From contig NZ_JADOUF010000001.1 in assembly GCF_015751905.1 (NCBI RefSeq), positions 1,674,001 through 1,738,000 on the forward strand: a stretch of 64,000 nt of DNA. The letters are read 5' to 3'. Positions 8,374 through 16,603 of the stretch are shown here, piece by piece (the stretch's first letter is position 1; the number at the start of each line of letters is the position of its first letter). The position numbers and the translations under genes were made by a program. This DNA is from Longispora fulva (GTDB taxonomy: Bacteria > Actinomycetota > Actinomycetes > Mycobacteriales > Micromonosporaceae). Below the pieces are notes generated by a model. That model ran no database searches. It was given only the letters and a program-made list of their open reading frames with translations, and was not told where the DNA came from.

Positions 8374-10185
8374 CTACCCGCCGAGGAAGCCCCCCGACTG
8401 CTGGGCCCACAGCGCCGCGTAGAGGCCGTCGCGGGCCAGCAGTTCCGCGTGCGTCCCGTCCTCCACGACGCGCCCGGCGTCGAGGACCACGATCCGGTCC
8501 ATCCGCGCGATGGTGGACAGCCGGTGCGCGATCGCGATCACCGTACGGCCCGCCGTCACCTCGTCGAACGTGTCGTGGATGGCCGCCTCGACCTCAGAGT
8601 CCAGCGCCGAGGTCGCCTCGTCGAGGAGGAGGATGGGCGCGTCCTTGTGCAGGGCGCGGGCGAGGACGATGCGCTGCCGTTGCCCGCCGGACAGCGTGAC
8701 CCCGCGTTCCCCGACATGGGCGTGGTAGCCGGTGCGTCCGTCCTGATCGGACAGCGCGACGACGAACCCGTGCGCCGCGGCCCTGCGCGCCGCCGCGACG
8801 ATGGCCGCGTCGTCCGAGGTCGGGGAGCCGATGTTGTCGCGGACGGAGCGGTGCAGCAACGCCGCCTCCTGGGTCACCACCGCGATCTGCCGGCGCAGGC
8901 TGCGCTGGGTCACCGCCGCGATGTCCTGGCCGTCGATCTCGACCGTCCCGGCCTCCGGGTCGAAGAACCTGAGCACCAGGTTGACCAGCGTGGACTTGCC
9001 GGCGCCGGACCGCCCGACCAGTCCCACCCGCTCCCCGGCGGCGATCTCGAGGCTGAGCCGGTCCAAGCCGCCGCCGTCCTTGCCGTAGTGGTGGCTGACC
9101 TCCCGGAACCGGATCGCCCCGCCCCCGACGACGAGGTCACCGGCGTCGGGCCGGTCGGCGACGGCGAGCGGCTGCGCGACGGTGGACAGCGCGCGCCCCA
9201 GGGTGCCCAGCGAGCCGAAGAGCGCCGACACGCCGTCGAGCAGCCACTCGGCCATCGCCGTGATCCGGAACGTGAGCGCCAGGGCGGCAGCGATCAGCCC
9301 GATCGGCGCCGCGCCCGCCTGCCACAGCACGATGCCGTAGCCGATCAGCCCGACCATCAGCACCCCGCTGAGCGTCACCATGCCGACGTTCATGGTGACC
9401 TCCAGCCGCTCGACCCGCAGCCGGGCGCGGCGCGCGGCGGCGAAGACCTCGCGGTCGGCGTCGGCCGGGGTGTCCAGCAGCGCGAGGGTGTCGATGTTGG
9501 CGTAGGAGTCCACCAACAGGCCGGTGAGCGCGGAGTCGGCGTCCTGCTGCCGCCCCGACGCGCGGCGGTAGCGGGGCACCACGTAGCTCATCAGGGCCGC
9601 GTAGAGCACGATCCACAGGCCCAGCGGCAGCATCAGACGCGGGTCGACGGAACCCATCAACCACACCGATCCGACGATGTACGTGAACACGTAGGTCAGC
9701 GTGTGCACGACGACGTACGTCGCGGTCATCGCTGCGGAGGCGCCCTCCCGGACCCAGGTGGCGATCCGGCCGGACAGGCCGGCGCGGAACCAGCCGACTG
9801 ACTGGCGGGAGACGTGCCGGTGCGTCCGCCAGAGCACGTGCGTGAGGGCGTTGGGCCGGAATGCGAGGTCGTCCAGGCCCTCGTTCAGCAGGTGCAGCAG
9901 GGGCCGGACGAGGAGGACCAGTGCCGCGACGGCCGCCAACTCGACCCCGTGGGCGCGCCACATCCTGGTGGGGTCGGTCGTCGTGAGGGTGTCGACCAGC
10001 CGGCCGGCGTAGCCGATCAGCCAGACCTCCACGCCGGCGCCCACGACGGTCGCCAGCAGACTCGCGACCAGCACCGGGCGCAGTGGCCGGAACTGGGCCA
10101 CGAGGAACGGGAGCACCCGGCGCGGCGGAGCGCTCAGGTCATCGTGGCGGAAGGGATCGACGGCGTTCTCGAAGAGACGGAACAC
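8374..10185 (-). CDS. ABC exporter, fused membrane and ATPase domains
   Basis: Half-transporter of about 603 residues with six transmembrane helices (about 30-330) and a C-terminal nucleotide-binding domain: Walker A GRSGAGKST, signature LSGGQRQ, Walker B ILLLDEATSALD and an H-loop in AIAHRLST. It belongs to the MsbA/lipid-drug exporter group and would act as a dimer; substrate unknown. GTG 10185 is preferred because GGAG lies 7 bases upstream; TTG 10191 is also in frame but too close to that site. A short upstream reading frame overlaps the start (see 10139-10249). Confidence 0.88.
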   Translation of the reverse strand: MFRLFENAVDPFRHDDLSAPPRRVLPFLVAQFRPLRPVLVASLLATVVGAGVEVWLIGYAGRLVDTLTTTDPTRMWRAHGVELAAVAALVLLVRPLLHLLNEGLDDLAFRPNALTHVLWRTHRHVSRQSVGWFRAGLSGRIATWVREGASAAMTATYVVVHTLTYVFTYIVGSVWLMGSVDPRLMLPLGLWIVLYAALMSYVVPRYRRASGRQQDADSALTGLLVDSYANIDTLALLDTPADADREVFAAARRARLRVERLEVTMNVGMVTLSGVLMVGLIGYGIVLWQAGAAPIGLIAAALALTFRITAMAEWLLDGVSALFGSLGTLGRALSTVAQPLAVADRPDAGDLVVGGGAIRFREVSHHYGKDGGGLDRLSLEIAAGERVGLVGRSGAGKSTLVNLVLRFFDPEAGTVEIDGQDIAAVTQRSLRRQIAVVTQEAALLHRSVRDNIGSPTSDDAAIVAAARRAAAHGFVVALSDQDGRTGYHAHVGERGVTLSGGQRQRIVLARALHKDAPILLLDEATSALDSEVEAAIHDTFDEVTAGRTVIAIAHRLSTIARMDRIVVLDAGRVVEDGTHAELLARDGLYAALWAQQSGGFLGG

Positions 10186-10249
10186 GGACAAGCTCCAGGC
10201 AAGGGAGGGAAAGGGGGGAGACGCACGGGAACCTGCCGGAAGTCCTCAT
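10139..10249 (-). CDS. Possible 36-residue leader peptide
   Basis: A strong AAGGAG site 5 bases before ATG 10249 opens a 36-codon frame that runs into the ABC exporter in another frame and stops at 10139. It contains PLSLPCLEL, rich in Pro and Leu. Overlapping leaders of this kind can control translation of the next gene. It may equally be chance; there is no conservation evidence available here. Confidence 0.3.
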   Translation of the reverse strand: MRTSGRFPCVSPLSLPCLELVRVPSLRERRRSLPPR

Positions 10250-10387
10250 GGTCACTCCTTGCCTTGACGTGCCGGTGGCGTCGAACGAGCCGGAGCATAG
10301 CGGCGATCCGGCCCGGGACGCACCGCATTTCCGGGGCGACAGGCCGCTGCAGCCGTTCCGCCGCGATCCGGTGCACCCGTGCCGGGC

Positions 10388-11062
10388 CTACGCCCGCCGC
10401 GCCCGCACCCGCGCGTACCCGGCGACGGCGACCACCGTCCACACCGCCATGTGTGCCAGGGTCCACCCCGCGGCCCCGATCCACGCCCCCCGGGCGGCGT
10501 CCCGCGCGGCCGCCATCACCGGCGGCACCAGGAACGCGACCGGCGAACCGTGCCGCCCCAGGACCAGCGCCAGCGTGGCCCCGCCGACCAGCACGAGCAC
10601 GCCCAGCCCGACACTGCGGGTCACGGCGCGGCTGGCCCACGCGCCGAGCGCCACGGCCGGCGGCACCGCCAACAGGTGCGTCCACACCCCGAGGAGCAGC
10701 GCGGACCCGACGCCGTCGGGCAGCGTGACGAGGCCGAGCACCATCGGCACCCCGATCAGCGCCGGCACCCAGGCCAGTCCGGCGAGCAGCGCGGCCCCCA
10801 GCCCGGCGGCGCCCTCCCTGCGGGCGCCGACCGCGATCCTGGACAGGTGTCGCTGCCTGTCGGGCTCGACGTCGAGGAGCGCCTTGGTCTGCCACGCGTG
10901 CAGGACGAACAGCGCCAGCCCCGAGGCCCCGAAGGAGTTGGCGGCCGGGGCGGCTCCGCCGCTGTAGATCAGGCCGTAGACGACGAGCGCGCCGAGGAGG
11001 GGGCCGAGGGCGACCTGGCTGCGCAGGTACCCGGCGAGCCGGTTGCGGATCAGGGTTCTCAT
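10388..11062 (-). CDS. ABC transporter membrane protein (hypothetical permease)
   Basis: Hydrophobic protein of 224 residues with about six predicted membrane segments and no recognisable catalytic motif. It overlaps the upstream ABC ATPase by ATGA, so the two are translationally coupled and very likely form one transporter. Basic residues near the N-terminus (MRTLIRNRLAG) fit the cytoplasmic end of an ABC-2-like permease. Transport direction and substrate are unknown. Confidence 0.7.
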   Translation of the reverse strand: MRTLIRNRLAGYLRSQVALGPLLGALVVYGLIYSGGAAPAANSFGASGLALFVLHAWQTKALLDVEPDRQRHLSRIAVGARREGAAGLGAALLAGLAWVPALIGVPMVLGLVTLPDGVGSALLLGVWTHLLAVPPAVALGAWASRAVTRSVGLGVLVLVGGATLALVLGRHGSPVAFLVPPVMAAARDAARGAWIGAAGWTLAHMAVWTVVAVAGYARVRARRA

Positions 11063-11784
11063 CGCGGCCGGACCCCCAGCACCTCGTGGCCCTGCGCGCG
11101 CAGGGCGGTGACGGTGCCGGCGGCGTCGGCGGCCGGCACCTCGATCTCGATCACGCACCGGGAGGGGTCGTCGCCGTCGGGGTGCACGCCCCCGTCGCGG
11201 ACCGTCCACCGCTGGGCGACGGCGAGTCGGGCGATCTCGCCCCGGTGGTCACTGACCAGCACGATCCCGCCGCCGGCCGTGACCTCGCCGACGATCAACG
11301 GCACCTCGGCCCGGGCCACGGCGTCCAGGCCCTCCCAGGGCTCGTCGAGGACGAGCAACTCCGGCGGCACGAGCAGGGCCTGGGCGAGCCCGACCTTCTG
11401 CGCGGACCCTTTGGACAGCCGGCCGAGCCGGACGTCGAGGAACGGGCCGAGGTGCAGCCGCTCGGCCCAGTGCGCGACGGCCCGGTCGGCGCCGGCGGCG
11501 GTGAGCCCCCGGATCCGCCCGGCGCCGGCGAGGTACTCCCGCGCCGTGAACGGCTGGGCGGCCGGGAAACGCTCCGGGACCCAGCCGACGACGGCCGGCC
11601 GGTCGGTGACCCTGCCCGTGTCGGGGCGGAGCACACCGGCGCACACGTTGAGGAGGGTGGACTTGCCGGCGCCATTGCGGCCGAGGACCACGACGGCCTC
11701 ACCGGGGTGGGCGGCGACCGACACGCGATCGAGGATCCAGGGCCCGGACCGCGCGTAGCGGACGCGGACGTCGTCGAGCAGCAT
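11059..11784 (-). CDS. ABC transporter ATP-binding protein
   Basis: ATPase of 241 residues with Walker A GRNGAGKST (about 35-43), an unusual signature LSKGSAQKVG in place of LSGGQ, and Walker B LLVLDEPWEGLD. A C-terminal extension of about 45 residues follows the ATPase core. TACTGT at 11792-11797 lies 7 bases upstream of ATG 11784, a leaderless-type start. It forms a two-gene operon with the permease ending at 10388. Confidence 0.85.
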   Translation of the reverse strand: MLLDDVRVRYARSGPWILDRVSVAAHPGEAVVVLGRNGAGKSTLLNVCAGVLRPDTGRVTDRPAVVGWVPERFPAAQPFTAREYLAGAGRIRGLTAAGADRAVAHWAERLHLGPFLDVRLGRLSKGSAQKVGLAQALLVPPELLVLDEPWEGLDAVARAEVPLIVGEVTAGGGIVLVSDHRGEIARLAVAQRWTVRDGGVHPDGDDPSRCVIEIEVPAADAAGTVTALRAQGHEVLGVRPR

Positions 11785-11835
11785 CCGCCCGACAGTACCC
11801 GCGCGTGGGCCGTCCCGACGCCCCCGGCCGCCGCG

Positions 11836-12264
11836 TCAGTCCAGCACCACCCGCAACGCCAGCCGGGTACTCGTCTGCGCGACCCCCGCCGTGTCCTTCA
11901 ACGCCCGGATCAGGGCGTCCAGTGTGGCCGTGTCGGGCACCCGGGCCCGGATCAGGTAGTCGCTGTCCCCGGTGACGTGGATGACCTCCGTGATCCCGGG
12001 CAGCCGCACCACGGCGTGCTCGAACCGCTCGGCGGTCGTCTCGGGCCGCAGCCGGGCGTCGATGAGGATCGCCAGCGCGGAGTCGGTGACGGCGGAGCGG
12101 TCGACCAGGGTGGTGAAGCCCCGGATCACCCCGGTGCGGCGCATCTTGCGCACCCGGTCGGCGACGGCGTTGGCGCTGCGGCCCACCCGCCGGCCCAGGT
12201 CTTGGTAGGAGATCCGCGCATTCTCCTGCAAAGCGTCGAGGATCTCGCGGTCTGTGGCGTCCAC
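11836..12264 (-). CDS. Lrp/AsnC-family transcriptional regulator
   Basis: Amino-acid-responsive regulator of 142 residues: N-terminal winged helix-turn-helix (DATDREILDALQENARISYQDLGRRVG) and C-terminal RAM ligand-binding domain containing VTGDSDYLIRARV. It is divergent from a LysE-type exporter gene 70 bases away, the classic arrangement in which an Lrp-type sensor switches on amino-acid export. GTG 12264 sits 6 bases after GATAAT (12271-12276). A role in controlling the exporter is inferred from position. Confidence 0.9.
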   Translation of the reverse strand: MDATDREILDALQENARISYQDLGRRVGRSANAVADRVRKMRRTGVIRGFTTLVDRSAVTDSALAILIDARLRPETTAERFEHAVVRLPGITEVIHVTGDSDYLIRARVPDTATLDALIRALKDTAGVAQTSTRLALRVVLD

Positions 12265-12270
12265 ACCGCG

Positions 12271-12276
12271 ATTATC
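12271..12276 (-). promoter_or_regulatory. -10 box GATAAT of the lrp-type gene
   Basis: Reads GATAAT on the minus strand, 6 bases before GTG 12264. It lies back-to-back with the exporter promoter at 12322, leaving about 45 bases for a shared operator. Confidence 0.5.
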
Positions 12277-12321
12277 GCAGGATCCGTCGATTTCCGGGAG
12301 CGCCCCCTCGGCGGGCCGGCC

Positions 12322-12327
12322 GATAGT
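12322..12327 (+). promoter_or_regulatory. -10 box GATAGT of the LysE-type exporter
   Basis: GATAGT ends 7 bases before ATG 12335 with no Shine-Dalgarno sequence, another leaderless-type start. Confidence 0.5.
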
Positions 12328-12334
12328 GGGACCC

Positions 12335-12943
12335 ATGGACGCGTGGTGGTCGATGGCGGCGGCGGGCGGGGCCGCCGGGTTGGGTGTGGCGGTGCCGCTC
12401 GGCGGCGTCGGGGTGCTCCTCCTCCAGGAGGGGATGCTCGGCTGGCGGCGGGGCCTGGCGGCGGCGAGTGCCGTGGCCTGCGTGGACGGGGCGTTCACCG
12501 CCGGGGCGGTGCTGGCCGGCTCGGCGGTGAGCGCGCTCCTGGCCGGGCACGAGCGGCCGGTCCGGTGGGCGGCGGCCCTGGTCCTGGCGGCCGTGGCGGT
12601 GCGCGGCCTGCTGGGGCTGCGCCGACCGGTCGGCCCACCGTCCACCGCGCCGCCGGCCGCGCGGATCTTCCTGCGGTTCGTGGGCCTCACCGCCGTCAAC
12701 CCCACCACGATGGTGTACTTCGCGGCCCTCGCCGCGGCCCTGCCCGGCCGGATCGGCGGCGGCGGGCCGCTCGGCGTGTTCGTGGCCGGGGTGCTGGTGG
12801 CCTCCCTGGCCTGGCAGGTGACCCTCGCCGCGGTCGGCGCGACCGTGGGCGCGCGCCTGGGCACGGGGGCGCGGCGCTGGACCCACGTCCTCGGCAACGC
12901 CCTCGTCCTCGGCTACGCCGTCCTGCTGGTGCTGCCGACGTGA
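12335..12943 (+). CDS. LysE-family amino-acid exporter
   Basis: Membrane protein of 202 residues with about six hydrophobic segments. The N-terminal segment with VAVPLGGVGVLLLQEG and the mid-protein LTAVNPTTMVYF match the LysE/RhtB fold, whose NP motif sits in a half-membrane helix. It probably exports an amino acid or small amine. The divergent Lrp-type gene is its likely regulator. Its 3' end meets a hairpin shared with the converging S8 protease gene. Confidence 0.82.
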   Translation: MDAWWSMAAAGGAAGLGVAVPLGGVGVLLLQEGMLGWRRGLAAASAVACVDGAFTAGAVLAGSAVSALLAGHERPVRWAAALVLAAVAVRGLLGLRRPVGPPSTAPPAARIFLRFVGLTAVNPTTMVYFAALAAALPGRIGGGGPLGVFVAGVLVASLAWQVTLAAVGATVGARLGTGARRWTHVLGNALVLGYAVLLVLPT

Positions 12944-12972
12944 GCCGGGCCCCCGAAGACGGGAGGCCCGGC
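12944..12972. terminator. Bidirectional terminator hairpin
   Basis: An 8-bp stem GCCGGGCC/GGCCCGGC, extended by CCC/GGG across a bulged A, lies between the converging LysE-type and S8 protease genes. No T-run follows. Confidence 0.6.
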
Positions 12973-12982
12973 AGATCACAAT

Positions 12983-12998
12983 CCTTTTCCGGGTACGC
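12983..12998 (+). repeat. Near-copy of 16-mer CCTTTTTCGGGTACGC
   Basis: CCTTTTCCGGGTACGC differs at one base from the exact copies at 6734 and 46490. It lies in the gap between two converging genes. Confidence 0.45.
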
Positions 12999-13030
12999 CC
13001 CCGGCACCGCCGGTCCCGGGGCACCCGGCC

Positions 13031-14830
13031 CTAGAAGGTCAGGTTCCAGGCGTCGATCTTCCCGGTGTCCTGGCTCGCGACGTCCTGCACCCGCAGCTTC
13101 CAGGTGCCGTTGGCGACCTCGGAGCTGGCGTTGACGGTGTAGGTCTTGGCCACGTTCGCCGTGCTGTCGGAGTTCACGAAGTCCTCCAGCAGGTACACGC
13201 TGCCGTCGGGGGCCACCAGGGACACGATCAGGTCACCGCGGTAGGTGTGCTTGATGTCCACGCCGACCTTCAGCGTGGTCGGGGCGTTGCCCGTGACCCC
13301 GCTGACCACGATCGAGGACTCCACCGTGGTGTTGTCCGGGATCGCCACGTCGGTGAGGTTCTCGAAGTACTTCCCGGGGGCCGGCACGACGGCCAGCAGC
13401 GTTGCCGTCGCGTCGGCGAGCCCCGAGCCGCACCCGCCGGTGCAGGTACCCGGCAGCGCCCTGGCGTTGTTCTTGATCGCCGTCTCGATCTGGGCCGGGG
13501 TCAGGGTCGTCTTCGCCGCGATCAGCGCGACGAGGCCGGCGACGTGCGGGGCGGCCATGCTCGTGCCCATGTAGGTCTTGTAGCTCTCCGCGCCCGGCGT
13601 GGTCAGGCCACCGTTGAGCGTGGAGTAGATGCCGTCGGCCGGGGTGGTGCGGCTGCCCGGCGCGTCGGTCTCCAGGCGCACCTCGCCACCGGGGGCCGTG
13701 ATGTCGATCTTCGCGCCGAAGTTCGAGTAGAACGCCCGGTTGCCGGCCCGGTCACTGGCCGCCACGGTGATCACGTTGTTGCAGTTGGCCGGGTTGAAGC
13801 CGGACACGTCGACATTGGAGTTGCCGGCGGCCACCACCACGGTCGTGCCGCGCGCGACGGCGGCGTTGATCGCGTTCTGGTACGTCACCGAGCACGCCCC
13901 GGACCCGCCCAGGCTCATGTTGATCACCTTGGCCGGGGTCGGGTTCGCCGGGACGCCGGCCACCGTGCCGCCCGACGCCCAGGTGATCGCGTCGGCGATG
14001 TCGGAGGTCGCGCCCCCGCACTTGCCCAGCACCCGCACCGGCTGCACCTTCGCGTTGTACGCGATCCCTGCGATCCCCTTCGCGTTGTTCGTCACGGCCG
14101 CGATAGTGCCCGCCACGTGCGTACCGTGCCAGGAGGAGTCCTCCGGCTTGCTCGGCACCGGGTTGCCGTTGGCGTCCGTGCCGCACTCGCCGGCCGTCGC
14201 CACCCAGTCACCCTCGTCCGCCGGGTTGTTGTCCCGACCGTTGCCGTCGCGGGCCGCCGAGGAACTGGTGATGAAGTCGTACCCGGCCACGATGTTGCCG
14301 GCCACGTCCGAGTGCGCCACGTACCCGGTGTCGATCACGGCCACGGTCACGCCCGCGCCGGTCGAGGTCGCCCACGCGCCGGGCACGTTCATGCCGGCTG
14401 TGGCCTCGAACAGGTCCCACTGCTGCGCGTAGTCCGTGTCGGTCGGATCCGCGAGCGGGTGCATCATCTGGTCGGCCTCGACGTAGTCCACGTCCGGGTC
14501 GGCCTTGTACGCGGCGATCACGGCCGCGGCGTCCCGCGCGTCCTTCGACCCGAGTCCGACGACGACACCGCCGGTGGCCAGCCGCCGCTCGGCGCTCAGC
14601 GCCCGGCCGTGCGCCTTGGCCGTGGCGTCCTTGGCGGCGCTCGCCAGGTCCCGGGCCTTCGCCGACCCGGGCTTGTACCCGACGATGATGGACGCGACCG
14701 GCTGGCCGCCCGCCGCCACCGGGGCCGGCGGGTCGGCGGCCGCCGGCAGCGCCGTGGCCAGACCCGCGCCGGCGAGCAGCAGCACGCCCAGCGCGGCACC
14801 CGACAGGGTGCTGCGTCGTGAAAGAGCCAT
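13031..14830 (-). CDS. Secreted subtilisin-family (S8) protease with P-domain
   Basis: Extracellular serine protease of 599 residues. In order: signal peptide (about 1-32), inhibitor I9-like propeptide (about 45-125, ending VDYVEADQ), catalytic domain with Asp167 (VAVIDTG), His235 (SWHGTHVAG) and Ser424 (GTSMAAPHVAG), and a C-terminal proprotein-convertase P-domain (about 485-599) of the KHTYRGDLIVSLVAPDGS type. It ends in WNLTF, normal for this domain. ATG 14830 has GGAAAGGAA upstream. Probably a nutritional or processing protease in the medium. Confidence 0.95.
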   Translation of the reverse strand: MALSRRSTLSGAALGVLLLAGAGLATALPAAADPPAPVAAGGQPVASIIVGYKPGSAKARDLASAAKDATAKAHGRALSAERRLATGGVVVGLGSKDARDAAAVIAAYKADPDVDYVEADQMMHPLADPTDTDYAQQWDLFEATAGMNVPGAWATSTGAGVTVAVIDTGYVAHSDVAGNIVAGYDFITSSSAARDGNGRDNNPADEGDWVATAGECGTDANGNPVPSKPEDSSWHGTHVAGTIAAVTNNAKGIAGIAYNAKVQPVRVLGKCGGATSDIADAITWASGGTVAGVPANPTPAKVINMSLGGSGACSVTYQNAINAAVARGTTVVVAAGNSNVDVSGFNPANCNNVITVAASDRAGNRAFYSNFGAKIDITAPGGEVRLETDAPGSRTTPADGIYSTLNGGLTTPGAESYKTYMGTSMAAPHVAGLVALIAAKTTLTPAQIETAIKNNARALPGTCTGGCGSGLADATATLLAVVPAPGKYFENLTDVAIPDNTTVESSIVVSGVTGNAPTTLKVGVDIKHTYRGDLIVSLVAPDGSVYLLEDFVNSDSTANVAKTYTVNASSEVANGTWKLRVQDVASQDTGKIDAWNLTF

Positions 14831-15039
14831 GGAGGGGTTCCTTTCCGGGGAAAGGCAGGACCCGCCGTCACGCGCACGAGAAGGTGATGGCGGTCACTGC
14901 GTGCGCAGAGAGTGACAGCCGGAAGGTCAAGGGCACCTGTCGCGAGACTTAAAAATGCCTGAACGCGACGCGCAGCGTATTAACAAACCTAACTATCCGT
15001 AACCCGAGGCACCCGTCCCTGGCCGGTCCCGGACCACTG

Positions 15040-15561
15040 TCAGGCCGCGTCGGACAGGAACTCCCGCTGGGCGGCGCGCAGACGGTCCACGTCCCGGTCG
15101 GCCCCCGGCGGACTGAGTCGCCCCAACTCTGCCCACGCCCGCGCCAACTCCCGCCGCACCGCCGCCACCTCGGCGCCGTGCTGCCGACGCAGGTCGGCGC
15201 GCAGCGCCTCGCACCGCCGCGCCCAGCCGGCGGAACTCGCAGCGGCCCGCTCCTCGACGACCCGGACCCGATCCTCCGCGACCCTGACCCGCTCGTCCGC
15301 CGCACGCCCGGCGCCCGCCAGACGGCTCTCCAGGGCGGCGGCCCGCTGGTCGGCGGTCCCGGTGTCCCTGGCGGCGCGCGCCATCCCCACCGGCACCAGC
15401 GCGGCGAGCGGCTGGTTGGTCCGGTCGTCCACGATCACGGTGACCTGCCCGGCGGCGCGGGCCAGCGCGGCCAGGTGCGGTAGTCGCATCCGGACATCCC
15501 TGAGCGGCAGGGCCCGGCCGACCTCGTCGGCCCCGGTGGCGCGTGCTGCGATCTCAGCCAT
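15040..15561 (-). CDS. Phd/YefM-like antitoxin domain fused to a coiled coil (hypothetical)
   Basis: Protein of 173 residues. Residues about 27-60 (LPHLAALARAAGQVTVIVDD, then PLAALVPV) resemble the strand pattern of Phd/YefM antitoxins. The rest (about 75-170) is an Arg/Glu/Ala-rich probable coiled coil. No toxin-sized partner lies next to it. A 16-base dyad overlaps its promoter, as expected for an autoregulated antitoxin. It could instead be a small regulator or a structural protein that borrowed the fold. Confidence 0.5.
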   Translation of the reverse strand: MAEIAARATGADEVGRALPLRDVRMRLPHLAALARAAGQVTVIVDDRTNQPLAALVPVGMARAARDTGTADQRAAALESRLAGAGRAADERVRVAEDRVRVVEERAAASSAGWARRCEALRADLRRQHGAEVAAVRRELARAWAELGRLSPPGADRDVDRLRAAQREFLSDAA

Positions 15562-15567
15562 GCGCCC

Positions 15568-15583
15568 ACCCTGACATCAGGGT
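15568..15583. promoter_or_regulatory. Operator-like dyad over the -10 box of the antitoxin-like gene
   Basis: ACCCTGA-CA-TCAGGGT has 7-bp arms around a 2-base spacer. On the minus strand its last six bases (CAGGGT-like) lie about 6 bases before ATG 15561, so protein bound here would block the promoter. Confidence 0.5.
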
Positions 15584-15668
15584 CTGACAATTTCCCCGCC
15601 AGAAGTCCCGCCCGACGTCGCCGGCGCCGGGAGCCGTCACGGCCGGACGGCGGCCTCCCGGCCGGGTC

Positions 15669-15983
15669 TCACAGCGCCCCGACGTCCAGCCTGCTGATCC
15701 GGCCGTCCGTCAGCTGGAAGTGCCAGAACGTCGGCATGTCCCACTGGTCGGAGTGGAACGTCCCGGTCAGGTGCCGCCCGCCGCCCTCCTGTCGGTCCAC
15801 GTGCAGCCTGCCGTGCGACCGGAAGATCTCCCGTTCCGCCCACGTGGCCAGCGACTGCGGCTGGCCGTCGTCGGTGAGCTCCGCCCCGGGCGCGAACGCC
15901 GCGAGGAACGCCTCCCGGTCGCCGTCCACCATCGCCTCGACCACGCCGCGTACCACCGGATCGGTCAGTCTGTCGAGATCCAT
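15669..15983 (-). CDS. SnoaL/NTF2-like small protein
   Basis: Protein of 104 residues. The opening helices (VVRGVVEAMVDGDREAFLAAFAPGAELTDDGQ) followed by beta strands with GRLHVDRQ, TGTFHSDQWDMPTFWHF and LTDGRISRLDVG have the NTF2/SnoaL cone-fold pattern. This superfamily includes isomerases, hydratases and pure binding proteins, so function cannot be assigned. It stands alone, divergent from the VOC protein gene. Confidence 0.65.
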   Translation of the reverse strand: MDLDRLTDPVVRGVVEAMVDGDREAFLAAFAPGAELTDDGQPQSLATWAEREIFRSHGRLHVDRQEGGGRHLTGTFHSDQWDMPTFWHFQLTDGRISRLDVGAL

Positions 15984-16118
15984 CGCCTACCCCCGGGCCA
16001 GTGTGCTTTCCCCGATTGTGGGGGATCGCCCGACCCCGGGCCCCCGGAACGAAACGAAACGATGATCGGCCCGGTCGGCGGTACCAGAAAAAGGGGGACC
16101 CGGGCCCCGCACCGCCCC

Positions 16119-16124
16119 TACCCT
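16119..16124 (+). promoter_or_regulatory. -10 box TACCCT, leaderless-type start
   Basis: TACCCT lies exactly 6 bases before ATG 16131 with no Shine-Dalgarno sequence. Confidence 0.5.
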
Positions 16125-16130
16125 GCGGGT

Positions 16131-16526
16131 ATGACTGACACCACCACCCACGTCTGGCCGGGTCTGCGCTACGTGGACGCGCCGGCGGCGCTGGACTTCC
16201 TCGTCAGGGCGTTCGGCTTCGTGGAGACCGCCCGCTACCCGGGCGGGGAGCCGAACTCCGTCGGGCACGCCGAACTGCGCTGGCCGGCGGGCGGCGGGAT
16301 CATGCTCGGCTCGCCGCGCACCGACAGCGTGCTGCGCGACCTGCCCGCCGGGACCGGCTCCGTCTACATCGTGTCCGACGACGTCGACGCCCTGTTCGCC
16401 CGGGCGGTGGCCGCCGGGGCGACCGTGGTCCGGGGCCTGGCCGACGAGGAGTACGGTTCCCGGGGCTTCACCGTCCGTGACCCCGAAGGTGTTTACTGGA
16501 GTTTCGGCACCTATCGGGGGGAATGA
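16131..16526 (+). CDS. VOC-superfamily (glyoxalase/bleomycin-resistance-like) protein
   Basis: Protein of 131 residues with two beta-alpha-beta-beta-beta modules: LRYVDAPAALDFLVRAFGF in the first, and IVSDDVDALFARAVAAGA with FTVRDPEGVYWSFGTY in the second. The pattern fits small vicinal-oxygen-chelate proteins that act as isomerases, dioxygenases or drug-binding proteins. The final Glu/Asp metal-ligand region is present but the role is not assignable. It is transcribed alone. Confidence 0.8.
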   Translation: MTDTTTHVWPGLRYVDAPAALDFLVRAFGFVETARYPGGEPNSVGHAELRWPAGGGIMLGSPRTDSVLRDLPAGTGSVYIVSDDVDALFARAVAAGATVVRGLADEEYGSRGFTVRDPEGVYWSFGTYRGE

Positions 16527-16603
16527 CCGTCCAGGCCGTGGAGCACGCGCTCCGTGGCCGGCTAGAGTCTGGGGTGACCGGCCGACGGACGCGGGGAGGG
16601 CTC

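Noticed and set aside
11086-13134. Long rightward frame of 682 codons
   Set aside because: It lies opposite the ABC ATPase and Lrp genes, has Arg/Gly/Pro-rich composition without motifs and is a by-product of high third-position GC. Many similar long frames elsewhere were dismissed for the same reason.
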